Shown piece by piece: positions 30,419 to 40,361 of a stretch of DNA of 64,000 bases (positions are counted from its first letter, which is position 1; each line of letters begins with the position of its first letter). The stretch comes from Methylomonas koyamae (GTDB lineage: Bacteria > Pseudomonadota > Gammaproteobacteria > Methylococcales > Methylomonadaceae), in NCBI RefSeq assembly GCF_019669905.1, contig NZ_AP019777.1, positions 3,410,001 through 3,474,000 on the forward strand. Direction: 5' to 3'. The translations under genes were made by a program, and so were the position numbers. Below the pieces are notes generated by a model. That model searched no databases and was not told the DNA's origin. It saw nothing but the letters and a program-made list of their open reading frames with translations.

Positions 30419-30493
30419 GTGTCGCTGACGCGACAGCTTTATTTTGAAGTCGGTCCGCAAACCGACGTTAAAAAACCGTCGCGACAGCGACAC
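30419..30493. repeat. TGTCGCT...AGCGACA palindromic repeat
   Basis: Outer halves TGTCGCTGACGCGACAG and GTCGCGACAGCGACAC are inverted; inside are GTCGGT and ACCGAC halves. Same family as 33691-33774 and the ends of the long repeats. Confidence 0.8.
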
Positions 30494-30523
30494 CAATTAA
30501 ACAAGCAGCCACATTAACCAACG

Positions 30524-30784
30524 TCAATACTCATAGTGATACCGCAACTGAGCAATCCACAACATATCGCCGGCAACCTTGTAAACGATCCTATGCTCGT
30601 CGTTAATCCGCCGCGACCAATAGCCGGACAAACCGTGTTTCAGGGGTTCCGGCTTGCCGATGCCTTCGAAGGGTTGGCGCTGAATTTCCTTTATCAGTTG
30701 GTTAATGCGTTTAAGTATGGCTTTGTCGGTGGCTTGCCAGTACAGGTAACTGTCCCAGGCGTCGGACGAAAAGGTGATTTTCAC
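30524..30784 (-). CDS. yoeB: YoeB-family toxin (ribosome-dependent mRNA interferase)
   Basis: 86 residues, the family length. Cleaves mRNA at the ribosomal A site when freed from YefM. Residues matching the E. coli active site are at the same numbers: Glu46 (GKPEPLK), Arg65 (EHRIVY), His83 and Tyr84 (YHYEY). The ATG overlaps the antitoxin stop by 4 bp. It lies opposite to the surrounding urease genes. Confidence 0.95.
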   Translation of the reverse strand: MKITFSSDAWDSYLYWQATDKAILKRINQLIKEIQRQPFEGIGKPEPLKHGLSGYWSRRINDEHRIVYKVAGDMLWIAQLRYHYEY

Positions 30785-31032
30785 TCAATCAACTCGCGCT
30801 CGCTGCCTTGGCCGGATTCCAATTCGGCAATGGATTCCAGCAAGCGGCGGGCGTTGGCTGGCGAGCGCAGCAGGTAGGCGGTTTCTTCCATGGCTTGGTA
30901 GTCTTCCAGCGACAGCATCACCACCGGCGACTCGCTTTTGCGGGTGATGATGATGGGGGCATGGTCGGCACAAACCTTGTCCATGGTTTTGGCTAAATTG
31001 GCGCGAGCGGCGCTGTAACTGATGGCGTCCAT
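30781..31032 (-). CDS. yefM: YefM-family antitoxin
   Basis: 83 residues with the Phd/YefM N-terminal DNA-binding fold ([44 protein letters not shown]) and a charged C-terminal toxin-binding tail. Upstream of its start is TACAAAAAAGTGTACG, with TGTACA-like half-sites typical of YefM operators (about 31045-31063). Confidence 0.95.
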   Translation of the reverse strand: MDAISYSAARANLAKTMDKVCADHAPIIITRKSESPVVMLSLEDYQAMEETAYLLRSPANARRLLESIAELESGQGSERELIE

Positions 31033-31044
31033 GGGCGCTCCTTT

Positions 31045-31063
31045 TGTACAAAAAAGTGTACGA
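31045..31063. promoter_or_regulatory. Possible YefM operator
   Basis: TTGTACAAAAAAGTGTACG holds two TGTAC half-sites just ahead of the antitoxin start. YefM-YoeB complexes are known to bind TGTACA palindromes and repress their own operon. Confidence 0.5.
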
Positions 31064-31105
31064 TAGCTTAACGCCGACAGTTGGTTACTGCAAATTAGGA
31101 AAAAC

Positions 31106-31137
31106 GCGTGGGCTCGATAAATCCACCCACTCTACGA
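31106..31137. repeat. Degenerate REP before ureA
   Basis: GCGTGGGCTCGATAAATCCA followed by CCCACTCTACG is a decayed copy of the GCGTGGGCAC...CACCCTACG palindrome. Confidence 0.5.
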
Positions 31138-31165
31138 AAACACGACTTTAACTAGACAAACCACC

Positions 31166-31468
31166 ATGCAATTAACCCCAAGAGAAAAAGACAAACTCCT
31201 CCTCTTCACTGCCGCCCTGCTCGCCGAGCGCCGCAAAGCCAGAGGCTTGAAACTCAACTACCCGGAAGCGGTGGCTTATATCTCCGCCGCGATCATGGAA
31301 GGCGCCCGCGACGGCCAAAGCGTAGCGGAGTTGATGAGCTATGGACGAACGTTGTTGAGCCGTGATGACGTGATGGACGGCGTAGCGGAAATGATTCCCG
31401 ACGTACAGGTGGAGGCAACGTTTCCAGATGGCACTAAATTGGTAACGGTACATGAGCCAATTGTTTGA
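31166..31468 (+). CDS. ureA: Urease gamma subunit
   Basis: Smallest structural subunit of nickel urease, 100 residues. Family start [23 protein letters not shown] and end [18 protein letters not shown] are intact. It is followed by a REP pair in the 130-bp gap before ureB, where most bacteria have only a few bases. Confidence 0.97.
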   Translation: MQLTPREKDKLLLFTAALLAERRKARGLKLNYPEAVAYISAAIMEGARDGQSVAELMSYGRTLLSRDDVMDGVAEMIPDVQVEATFPDGTKLVTVHEPIV

Positions 31469-31483
31469 TGTACCCGTGGGCAC

Positions 31484-31570
31484 AAAAAGCGTGTGCCCAC
31501 CCTACGAAAATTCGCCAGAAAGCCAAGAAAATCCAATAGGTAGGGTGGACACGATGCTTCGTGCCCACGC
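31484..31570. repeat. Inverted REP pair between ureA and ureB
   Basis: CGTGGGCACAAAAAGCGTGT plus GCCCACCCTACG (31484-31506) and GGTAGGGTGGACACG with CGTGCCCACGC (31540-31570) are oppositely oriented REP copies. Confidence 0.8.
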
Positions 31571-31598
31571 GGAAAACCCAATTTAAAAGGAGCCCCAC

Positions 31599-31912
31599 AT
31601 GATCCCCGGAGAAATATTCCCCGCCGCCGGCGACATCGAACTGAATGTCGGTCTGGCCACTGTCAAAGTCCTGGTTGCCAATAGCGGTGACCGGCCAATT
31701 CAAGTTGGCTCGCATTACCATTTTTACGAAACCAACCCTGCTCTGCATTTCGACCGCGAGGCGGCGCGCGGCTTTAGATTGGACATCCCGGCCGGCACGG
31801 CGGTGCGCTTCGAGCCCGGCCAGCAGCGCGAAGTGCAGTTGGTGGCTTTCGCCGGCGAACGCAAGGTCTACGGTTTTAGAGGTGAGGTGATGGGCGCATT
31901 GGAGAAACACGC

Positions 31913-31916
<4 letters not shown>
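31599..31916 (+). CDS. ureB: Urease beta subunit
   Basis: 105 residues beginning [18 protein letters not shown], with [21 protein letters not shown] and [24 protein letters not shown], all diagnostic. It overlaps ureC by 4 bp and has a strong AGGAG site ahead of the ATG. Confidence 0.98.
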
Positions 31917-33616
<1,700 letters not shown>

Positions 33617-33690
33617 TTTTGTTTGGGTTTGACTGATTCCCAAACTCCGGCTGGGGAATCGGAGCGCTCGAAAGCTCCAGCTTTTGAATA

Positions 33691-33774
33691 TGTGTCGCTA
33701 CCGCGACGGATTATTTGGACGTCGGGTCTCGGCCCGACAACCGACATTTAAAACATCCGTCGCGACAGCGACAC
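33691..33774. repeat. TGTCGCT...AGCGACA palindromic repeat before ureE
   Basis: Outer halves TGTCGCTACCGCGACGG and CCGTCGCGACAGCGACA, with inner GTCGGGTCTCGGCCCGAC. It occupies much of the 242-bp gap between ureC and ureE; a second small inverted piece (CGACGTGTCGGGTT and AACCCGAC) follows at about 33810-33840. Confidence 0.85.
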
Positions 33775-33858
33775 AATAAAACCAAAAGACATCAAATAAT
33801 CTAGAAGCCGACGTGTCGGGTTACTCTTCGCTAACCCGACCTACACAAATTAAACAAA

Positions 33859-34290
33859 ATGCTAAAACTCACCGAAACCACCCAAACCTCAGAATCCCCC
33901 GACGACACCCTCACCCTCCCCTTCGAGGCTAGGCAAAAATCCCGGCAACCAGCCACTACTCAAGGCGGCATTAAAGTCGGCGTGTTTCTGCCCCGTGGAC
34001 AAACCCTGAAACACGGCGCGGTGCTGACCAACGGCCAAGGCTTCAAGGTGCGGGTCAACGCCGCGCCGGAGCCGTTGTCGGTGGTGAAATGCGCCGATCC
34101 TCTGCTGTTCGCCCGCGCCTGTTACCACTTGGGCAACCGCCATGTGGCCTTGCAGATTCTGCCCGGCGAATTGCGGTTTTTGACCGACCACGTGCTGGAC
34201 CAAATGCTGATTGGCTTGGGTTTGACCGTCGAACACGAAACCTTGCCGTTCGAACCGGAAGCTGGCGCTTATCACAGCCATGGTCACTAA
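33859..34290 (+). CDS. ureE: Urease accessory protein UreE
   Basis: Nickel metallochaperone, 143 residues. Family segments [24 protein letters not shown] and [16 protein letters not shown] are present; the C-terminus is short and ends YHSHGH, a minimal His tail. It overlaps ureF by 11 bp. Confidence 0.95.
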   Translation: MLKLTETTQTSESPDDTLTLPFEARQKSRQPATTQGGIKVGVFLPRGQTLKHGAVLTNGQGFKVRVNAAPEPLSVVKCADPLLFARACYHLGNRHVALQILPGELRFLTDHVLDQMLIGLGLTVEHETLPFEPEAGAYHSHGH

Positions 34291-34954
34291 TTTAAGCCTG
34301 TTGCGGCTACTGCAACTGGTCAGCCCCAGCTTGCCGATCGGCATGTACAGCTACTCGCAGGGGCTGGAAACGGCGGTGCACGACGGCTGGGTAACCAATG
34401 CCGAACAAACCGGCGATTGGCTACGCGGTTTGTTGCATAACGGTTTGGGCAAGGTCGATGCGCCGCTGTTGGCACGGCTGCACGACGCCTGGCAAGCTGA
34501 CAACCTGGATGCCGTCGAACGCTGGAGCCAAACCCTGATCGCTTGCCGCGAAACCGCCGAATTGCGTGCCGAAGACAAACAAACCGGCCAGGCGCTGGCC
34601 CGATTGTTGGTCAATCTGGACATGCCGGAAGCGCAAGTCTGGCAAAAGCGGCCCGATGCGACCTTGGCGACCTTGTTTGCATTGGCGGCGACTCGCTGGC
34701 AAATCGACAAAGCCGACGCGATTGCTGGCTATTTGTGGGGCTGGCTGGAAAATCAGGTGTTGGGCGCGATCAAGCTGGTGCCGCTGGGGCAAGTGGCCGG
34801 GCAGCGGTTGTTGCATGATCTAGCCGGCGAATTGCCGGGATTGGTCGAGCAAGCATTAATTATGAGTGACGATGACATCGGCGGCAGTTGCTTCGGCTTG
34901 GCCTTGGCCAGCAGCCGGCACGAAATGCAGTATTCCCGGCTGTTTCGGTCTTGA
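34280..34954 (+). CDS. ureF: Urease accessory protein UreF
   Basis: 224 residues; UreF couples UreD and the GTPase UreG during nickel insertion. Motifs [21 protein letters not shown] and the C-terminal [15 protein letters not shown] are typical. The start lies inside the end of ureE, implying translational coupling. Confidence 0.95.
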   Translation: MVTNLSLLRLLQLVSPSLPIGMYSYSQGLETAVHDGWVTNAEQTGDWLRGLLHNGLGKVDAPLLARLHDAWQADNLDAVERWSQTLIACRETAELRAEDKQTGQALARLLVNLDMPEAQVWQKRPDATLATLFALAATRWQIDKADAIAGYLWGWLENQVLGAIKLVPLGQVAGQRLLHDLAGELPGLVEQALIMSDDDIGGSCFGLALASSRHEMQYSRLFRS

Positions 34955-34960
34955 GCTTAC

Positions 34961-34988
34961 GCGTGGGCACTTATTGTGCCCACCCTAC
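34961..34988. repeat. REP palindrome after ureF
   Basis: GCGTGGGCACTTATTGTGCC followed by CACCCTAC, a compact copy of the RAYT-type REP. Confidence 0.85.
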
Positions 34989-35008
34989 GCTCTGTCGCAA
35001 ACGCAAAT

Positions 35009-35081
35009 GTAGGTTGGGTTGAGCAAAGCGAAGCCCAACAAAATTAAACCGTTGGGCTTCATTGCATTCAGCCCAACCTAC
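35009..35081. repeat. GTAGGTTGGG...CCCAACCTAC inverted repeat between ureF and ureG
   Basis: GTAGGTTGGGTTGAGC with AGCCCAACCTAC, plus an inner pair GAAGCCCAAC/GTTGGGCTTC; flanking TGTCGCAAA/TTTGCGACA halves extend the symmetry. With the REP at 34961 it fills the 260-bp gap between ureF and ureG; the remainder to 35214 shows no gene. Confidence 0.8.
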
Positions 35082-35214
35082 CTTTTGCGACAGTCTCCAA
35101 AGGGAGAGGATTTGTTCAGCGTTTTGAGATACAAACCAAACCTCGATGCTGCGCGGCGAAATCGGGGTTTGGCAAACTTAACTCCCGGATTGCCTCCGGG
35201 CTACAGGAGACAAC

Positions 35215-35832
35215 ATGAACGACAAACAAGTATTAAGAATCGGCGTCGGCGGCCCGGTGGGTTCCGGCAAGACGGCGTTGGTGGACGCCTTGTGTAAGAA
35301 GATGCGCGACGATTATCAGATCGGCGTCGTCACCAACGACATTTACACCCGCGAAGATCAGCAGTTTTTGATCCGCAGCCAGGCGCTGCCGGAAGAACGC
35401 ATCCTGGGTGTGGAAACCGGTGGCTGCCCGCATACCGCGATTCGCGAGGATGCATCGATGAACCTGGCGGCGGTGGACGAACTTTGCGAGCGCTGGCCGG
35501 AGCTGGATTTTGTGCTGGTGGAAAGCGGCGGCGACAACCTCAGCGCCACTTTCAGCCCGGAACTGGCCGATCTGACCATTTACGTGATCGACGTCTCGGC
35601 CGGTGACAAGATTCCGCGCAAGGGCGGCCCCGGTATTACCAAATCGGATTTGCTGGTCATCAATAAAATCGACTTGGCACCTTACGTCGGTGCGTCTTTG
35701 GAGGTGATGGACCGCGACGCGAAAAAGATGCGCGGCGAGCGGCCGTTTGTGTTCAGCAACATCAAAACCGGCCACGGCTTGGAGCAGATTGTCGACTTCA
35801 TCGTCCGCCAGGGCATGCTGGAAGCGGCCTAA
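35215..35832 (+). CDS. ureG: Urease accessory GTPase UreG
   Basis: 205-residue SIMIBI GTPase that drives nickel transfer. P-loop [14 protein letters not shown] at residue about 9, the CPH metal motif in [15 protein letters not shown], and the [11 protein letters not shown] specificity loop. Good ribosome site (AGGAGACAAC). It closes the urease locus; the next 217 bp (35833-36049) show nothing recognisable. Confidence 0.98.
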   Translation: MNDKQVLRIGVGGPVGSGKTALVDALCKKMRDDYQIGVVTNDIYTREDQQFLIRSQALPEERILGVETGGCPHTAIREDASMNLAAVDELCERWPELDFVLVESGGDNLSATFSPELADLTIYVIDVSAGDKIPRKGGPGITKSDLLVINKIDLAPYVGASLEVMDRDAKKMRGERPFVFSNIKTGHGLEQIVDFIVRQGMLEAA

Positions 35833-36049
35833 TCGTATTAAGGCCGCCAAATTCCGGTCAGGCTCTATTCCCCTTCTTTGGGACCTAGGGGGCTGGGGAG
35901 ATTGTTCGAACGCACTCCAACTCCCTCTGCCCTGGCGGTGCTTTGTCGAGTTGGCTAAAGCTCGGCTTTGCCCGGCTCACGCCCGACCGGCCCCAAATAC
36001 CCGCCGGCTTTTCGGCCACCGGCCGCGGCAAGCGCGCGCCGAAACTTGC

Positions 36050-37528
36050 TCAAACTCGGGCGTTCGGAATCTGCAAGGCCGGCCAATCGAAAGCCGGGCC
36101 GATGTCCCATTTATCCTGCCGAAAATTGACGTGGCTGGCGATGCCGCTGTAGTTCTGGAAAAAATCCGGATCGCGTTCGAATTGTTTCGTCGCCGGCGGC
36201 AGCGTTCGCGGAATATCGAAGCGGGCGCATAAGTCCTCTAACAACCGCCGGATCGATTCGGTTTGTACGACCGGAAAGCTGGCAAAGTAATGTTCGCCGC
36301 GGTAGCTGTGTTTCCGGTATTTTTCGGTCTGGCTCAGTTCGCAATACTTGGTGCCGAACGGCGCAGTTTCGCCGCGTTTCGGCGGCCACCAATTCAAAAT
36401 ATCCGGATTGTCCGCCGCCGGCCGCAACGGGCCGACGTTGGCGATTTCGATGGCAATCGAGCGTTTGTCGTGGCGGCCGCCGCTGCCCTGGACGCCAAGA
36501 TGGTAAGCCCATTGCGCCGGATCGAACACCTCGTACACGGTGCCGTCCACATCCACCAGATAGGCCGCACCGATGCGGCCGGCGTCGCCGTTCCAGGTAT
36601 CGAACGCCGATTTGGCGCTGGAGCCGGCGGTAAAGTGCAGCACGATCAAATCCTTGTGCGGCCGCTCGCTGTAATACTGCCCGGCCGGCAAACGGAAGCG
36701 GCTGCGGTTGATCGCCGGCGCCGATGCTGCGGCCGCGGCCGGCGCCGAGACCGCCATGGTATCGGTGGTGCTGCGGCCGGCCGGATCGGTGTCCAGCAGG
36801 GCCTTGGGATCGGGCCGTTCGCTGGCGCCGGCCCAGAAAAAATGTCCGTCCAAATCGCGGTACCAATAGCGGTTGCCGGAGACCGTTTCGCCGACCACAA
36901 AACCGCCGATTTCGACCCGGCTCCCGGCCGGCAGCACTTTGACCAGGGCGCCGTTCAAGGCCGGCGCTTGCCGCAGTTTGACGTTCGCCGGCAAGCCGAT
37001 CTGCTTGCCGGCCAGGCTGGCGGACTCCGCTTCCGGCACCGCCGCCGCCAGCAACTCGGCCACATTCAATGCCGCCCCCGGACAGTCGGCCGACGCCCGG
37101 ATCGCGCTGTGCGGCAACACGTGTTCGGCATCGAGCGCGATGCGCCAGCGGTCGGCAATCTCACGCAACAAACGGGCGCAGACCGCGCGTTGTTCGGCGC
37201 TAAACCCTCGGCCGGCCGCCGCTTCCAAAACGATGCCTATCGTGTAGTAATTCGGGTTGCCGTTCGGCCGCTGTTTGACCAAGGCCGCGCTGGGATTGAC
37301 TACGAATCCGGCGTGAAATGCCGTGTCTTTTTCGTCGACGTACTGCCGCACCCGGCCGTCGCCGGCGATTGCATAATGGGTGGAGACGAAGCTGCCGCCG
37401 TTCCGGTAGCCGAGTTCGGCTTGGGCCAAATCGTCGACGCTGTGCAACACGATCGCGTCCGGCCGGAAACCGCCCGGCCGGCCCGGGCGAAAGTTGTCCG
37501 CGGCGCAGCCTATCCAATCGATCTGCAT
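36050..37528 (-). CDS. N-acetylmuramoyl-L-alanine amidase with two amidase domains
   Basis: 492 residues with two amidase_2/PGRP-like halves separated by an SH3-like linker. The first (about 15-165) has AIVLHSVDD, THYAIAGDGRVRQYV and LPHSAIRASADCPG; the second (about 285-470) has LIVLHFTAGSS, AAYLVDVDGTVYEVFD and ASHVNFRQDKWDIGPAFDW, the last resembling the zinc-His/Asp end. The linker region 185-250 reads like SH3 (VKLRQAPALNGALVKVLPAGSRVEI). No signal peptide is visible, so it may act in the cytoplasm or leave by another route. It follows the membrane protein gene by 9 bp. Confidence 0.85.
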   Translation of the reverse strand: MQIDWIGCAADNFRPGRPGGFRPDAIVLHSVDDLAQAELGYRNGGSFVSTHYAIAGDGRVRQYVDEKDTAFHAGFVVNPSAALVKQRPNGNPNYYTIGIVLEAAAGRGFSAEQRAVCARLLREIADRWRIALDAEHVLPHSAIRASADCPGAALNVAELLAAAVPEAESASLAGKQIGLPANVKLRQAPALNGALVKVLPAGSRVEIGGFVVGETVSGNRYWYRDLDGHFFWAGASERPDPKALLDTDPAGRSTTDTMAVSAPAAAAASAPAINRSRFRLPAGQYYSERPHKDLIVLHFTAGSSAKSAFDTWNGDAGRIGAAYLVDVDGTVYEVFDPAQWAYHLGVQGSGGRHDKRSIAIEIANVGPLRPAADNPDILNWWPPKRGETAPFGTKYCELSQTEKYRKHSYRGEHYFASFPVVQTESIRRLLEDLCARFDIPRTLPPATKQFERDPDFFQNYSGIASHVNFRQDKWDIGPAFDWPALQIPNARV

Positions 37529-37537
37529 CTGCCCTCC

Positions 37538-38896
37538 TCAGCCCAGCGCTTTCAAATCGCCGCGCTCGCCTTGCAGCGGATTGGCGGCTACCGGCGCTTC
37601 CGTCGCGGCGGTGGCCTGGGAACCCTGGCGGATGGCTTTCTGTTCGTCGTCTTTGCGCGCCAGTCCGGAACGCAATTGCAGCAGCTTGCTCAATGCGTTG
37701 TACCAGAACGGCCCGCCCAGGCTCAGCAGAAATATCGACAGCACCACGCCGGGCAGGCTGGCGTTTTGTTGCCAATTGTCCTGCCAAGCTTGCCAATCCT
37801 TGGGCCAGGTAATCAGGCCGCGGTCGGCCAACACGTTCAGGTAATATTTTTCGGTTTCGAGCCCTACCGCGGACTTGCCGGATTCGCTAGCTGCATCGCC
37901 GCTCTGGCCGGGTTTGGCCGAACTTTTGCCGTCGCCGCCAACCTTGGCTTTGACGGCCTCGTCCTGGGCAAAGGTCGGCGCCAATTGCACGAAAGCGCTG
38001 CGCATCTGCTCGTCCATAGCCAAGCGGTTGATGATGGCCAATGCATCCAATTGCAGGCCAATGGCGATCAATGCCGCGCTGAGCACGCTGGCCGTGCGCG
38101 CCGTCGCGGTAAATCGCAGCTTGACTCGGTCCAGCAGATTGTCGAAATTCAGATAAATCACGGCCAGAAAATCGCTGGCGGCCTCCTGCAGCAAGGCGTT
38201 GGCTTCGCGCACGTCCTGGGCCAGTTCCGGATTGGATTTTTCGAATTGCAACGCCAGCATCCGCACGTTCTTCAACGTTGCGGCCGGCGTTTCGATCCCG
38301 CTGTCGCGCAAGGTCTGACCCAGTTTCTCCGCCAGATCGATCTGTTGGCCGACGATGCCTTTCAGTTTTTGGTAAAGCCGTTTCTGTTTGTTGACGCCGG
38401 TTTCGGTCTTGACCTTATGGATCAGCCGGCCCGCTTCCAGGCTCTTCAAAAACGCCGGATGTTCGCGCAATGTGCTCTCCAGCGCCGCCAAACCGACGTT
38501 GACGGTAATCGCCCCGTTCGCCAATTCGGCGTTGACCCGGTCGAATTCGGCTTTAATGCCGGCATCGTAAGCCGCAGCCAATTCCAGCAGGCTTTTGACG
38601 AACTCTTCGCGGTGGATCACTTCGCCGTAAGACAGGAAACGCAGCCGCGGCGGCAGCCAACTGCGGAAGCGGCCGCCGATGGTTTGCTGGCTCAGCACTT
38701 TATCGGCGATGGCTTCGGCATCGGCCCGCGCCAAACGCGGGTCCAGCAATTCCAGCAGATCGGCCAGACCGTGGTGCAAATTGCGGCCGCGGCTGGCCAA
38801 CAGATTGAGGATGGCCTGGCTGATCAGCGTCACGGCCATGCTGGCGATCAACATCACCACCGACAATCCCAGCAATATATCCAAGGACTTCAACAT
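37538..38896 (-). CDS. Membrane protein of unknown function, partner of the amidase
   Basis: 452 residues. An N-terminal helix (ILLGLSVVMLIASMAVTLIS), a long soluble, partly coiled-coil section (about 40-280), a second helix near 290 (VLSAALIAIGLQLDALAII), a Gly/Ser/Lys-rich linker, and a C-terminal helix pair ending GGPFWYNALSKLLQLRSGL. I recognise no named family. Tight linkage to the amidase suggests joint function at the envelope. Confidence 0.75.
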   Translation of the reverse strand: MLKSLDILLGLSVVMLIASMAVTLISQAILNLLASRGRNLHHGLADLLELLDPRLARADAEAIADKVLSQQTIGGRFRSWLPPRLRFLSYGEVIHREEFVKSLLELAAAYDAGIKAEFDRVNAELANGAITVNVGLAALESTLREHPAFLKSLEAGRLIHKVKTETGVNKQKRLYQKLKGIVGQQIDLAEKLGQTLRDSGIETPAATLKNVRMLALQFEKSNPELAQDVREANALLQEAASDFLAVIYLNFDNLLDRVKLRFTATARTASVLSAALIAIGLQLDALAIINRLAMDEQMRSAFVQLAPTFAQDEAVKAKVGGDGKSSAKPGQSGDAASESGKSAVGLETEKYYLNVLADRGLITWPKDWQAWQDNWQQNASLPGVVLSIFLLSLGGPFWYNALSKLLQLRSGLARKDDEQKAIRQGSQATAATEAPVAANPLQGERGDLKALG

Positions 38897-39056
38897 CAGT
38901 TCGTCTCCCCTACCACGCTAAAACGGTTCGCCGCGGCCGGCACCGGAGCATTTTCCCGGCGCCGGCGCGACGCATAAACGGTTAAGCTTAGACCATTAGG
39001 CCCAATCGCCAAACTTGAGGAGAGTTCCGAACCGGTCGCTTGCGGATCGGCTATAG

Positions 39057-39205
39057 CCCAATGCCGTTAAGTTAAGCCTCCCCCTTTGGAAAAGGGGGAT
39101 TGAGGGGGATTTTTTTGAAGAATCTCCCCCAACCCCTTTTATACCCTTGGGTGCTTTTTCAAAGAGGGGAGCGGAAGTTGAAATGCTTAACTTAATGGCA
39201 TTGGG
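39057..39205. repeat. MITE-like inverted-repeat element, 149 bp
   Basis: Terminal arms 39057-39077 and 39185-39205 are inverted copies with 1 mismatch in 21 bp (CCCAATGCCGTTAAGTT on the left). The interior has GGGGGA/TCCCCC blocks and no gene. The rest of 38897-39237 (341 bp without a gene) shows nothing else. Confidence 0.7.
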
Positions 39206-39237
39206 GCATACCCTACAGCTCAGGTAATAGCACAGGA

Positions 39238-40272
39238 TCAAAGCCGCTCGGCGTCCGGCGCTAGCCGCTCCATCAAATAGCACAGGCAATCCTGCCGAAT
39301 CACCCGCTCGTCCAAAGTCAGCATCGACGGCATCGTCGGCCGCTGCAGCGTTAACTGCCCGTCCCGAATCGCGAAAAAGCGCTCGGTGACCGGCAGGCCG
39401 GCATTATCCTTAACGACCACCGGCAAGCGCGCCGCCGCCGTGCAGCCGAATACGGTACCGGCGGCGATTTCGGTGAAGTTCAACCGCTCCAGCCCGCTGT
39501 CCAGCAGCAAATCGGCACCGGCTTCCGTAAAGCTGAAACTGGCGTCCTCGGCGATACAAACCTGGGCCACCGTATGGAAGATATCGACATCCTGCCGGGC
39601 AAGCGGATGCGCCGGAAACTCGCGCAGATGCAGGCAACTGTCCAGAAACTCGAACGCGTGCTCGGTGCCGTAAGGTTGGCCGGGCCGGCCGCATTCCAAG
39701 GTCACGGCCGGGCAAAACTCGGCAAAGGCGCCGGATTGAATCCCCTTGGGTTGGGTAAAGTACACCAGCAAGCGGCCGAACAAGGCGCCCAGATGCAGAA
39801 ACTCGGGCTCCAGCTTGTTGATGCAGGCGTAATGCGGATTGCGGCCGGTATTGTTATGCACGTCGACGCTGGCGAACACGCCGCGCCGGCGCATAACCTG
39901 GCAAATCTGCGCGGCCCATGCGGTCTCCGCCGACGCCGGCAGCCCGGTACCGGGCCAAATCCGGTTGAAATCGGGCTGGCCGTCCAGCCGGCGCAAATTA
40001 TGGCGGGCGGCTTGGGTATTGCCGAAAAACAGCGTCAGCCCGCGCGGCAAGCTTTGCTCGCGGTATTTTTGCAATAGCTGTTGCACGGCCAGAAAACCGG
40101 TCGACTCGTTGCCATGCAGCAGCACCGACACGAACAGCGTCTCCGGCCGCTTGCCGGGCAGATGAAACAAGGCCGGTTCCGGCACCAGGGTATGTAAGGC
40201 TTCGACCGGGATGTCCAGCAAACCCGGCGGCAGGTTGTCGAATTGTTTCAGGGAAGACGAGGTCGATGGCAT
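39238..40272 (-). CDS. Aspartoacylase / succinylglutamate desuccinylase family metallohydrolase
   Basis: 344-residue M14-type zinc carboxypeptidase-like protein. Zinc ligands appear as His and Glu in LLHGNESTGF (about residue 53) and a His in SVDVHNNTGRNPHY; FNRIWPGTGL matches the substrate-binding stretch, and VTLECGRPGQPYG provides the catalytic Glu. The C-terminal part forms the beta-type lid domain. Which N-acyl amino acid it cleaves is not clear. It follows the GCS2-like gene by 89 bp on the same strand. Confidence 0.85.
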   Translation of the reverse strand: MPSTSSSLKQFDNLPPGLLDIPVEALHTLVPEPALFHLPGKRPETLFVSVLLHGNESTGFLAVQQLLQKYREQSLPRGLTLFFGNTQAARHNLRRLDGQPDFNRIWPGTGLPASAETAWAAQICQVMRRRGVFASVDVHNNTGRNPHYACINKLEPEFLHLGALFGRLLVYFTQPKGIQSGAFAEFCPAVTLECGRPGQPYGTEHAFEFLDSCLHLREFPAHPLARQDVDIFHTVAQVCIAEDASFSFTEAGADLLLDSGLERLNFTEIAAGTVFGCTAAARLPVVVKDNAGLPVTERFFAIRDGQLTLQRPTMPSMLTLDERVIRQDCLCYLMERLAPDAERL

Positions 40273-40361
40273 TGCAGTATTTTCGGTGGTTCGTTCAGTG
40301 GCTCAACATGCCCGAATATTCGGCCGAGAGCAACCAAAACGCGTTGTTCGGCGGCGGAGGT

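Noticed and set aside
36263..38977. Open frame of 904 codons on the + strand
   Set aside because: It lies antisense to two well-supported - strand genes, is rich in Gln, Arg and His as expected from a shadow frame in GC-rich DNA, and matches no family.
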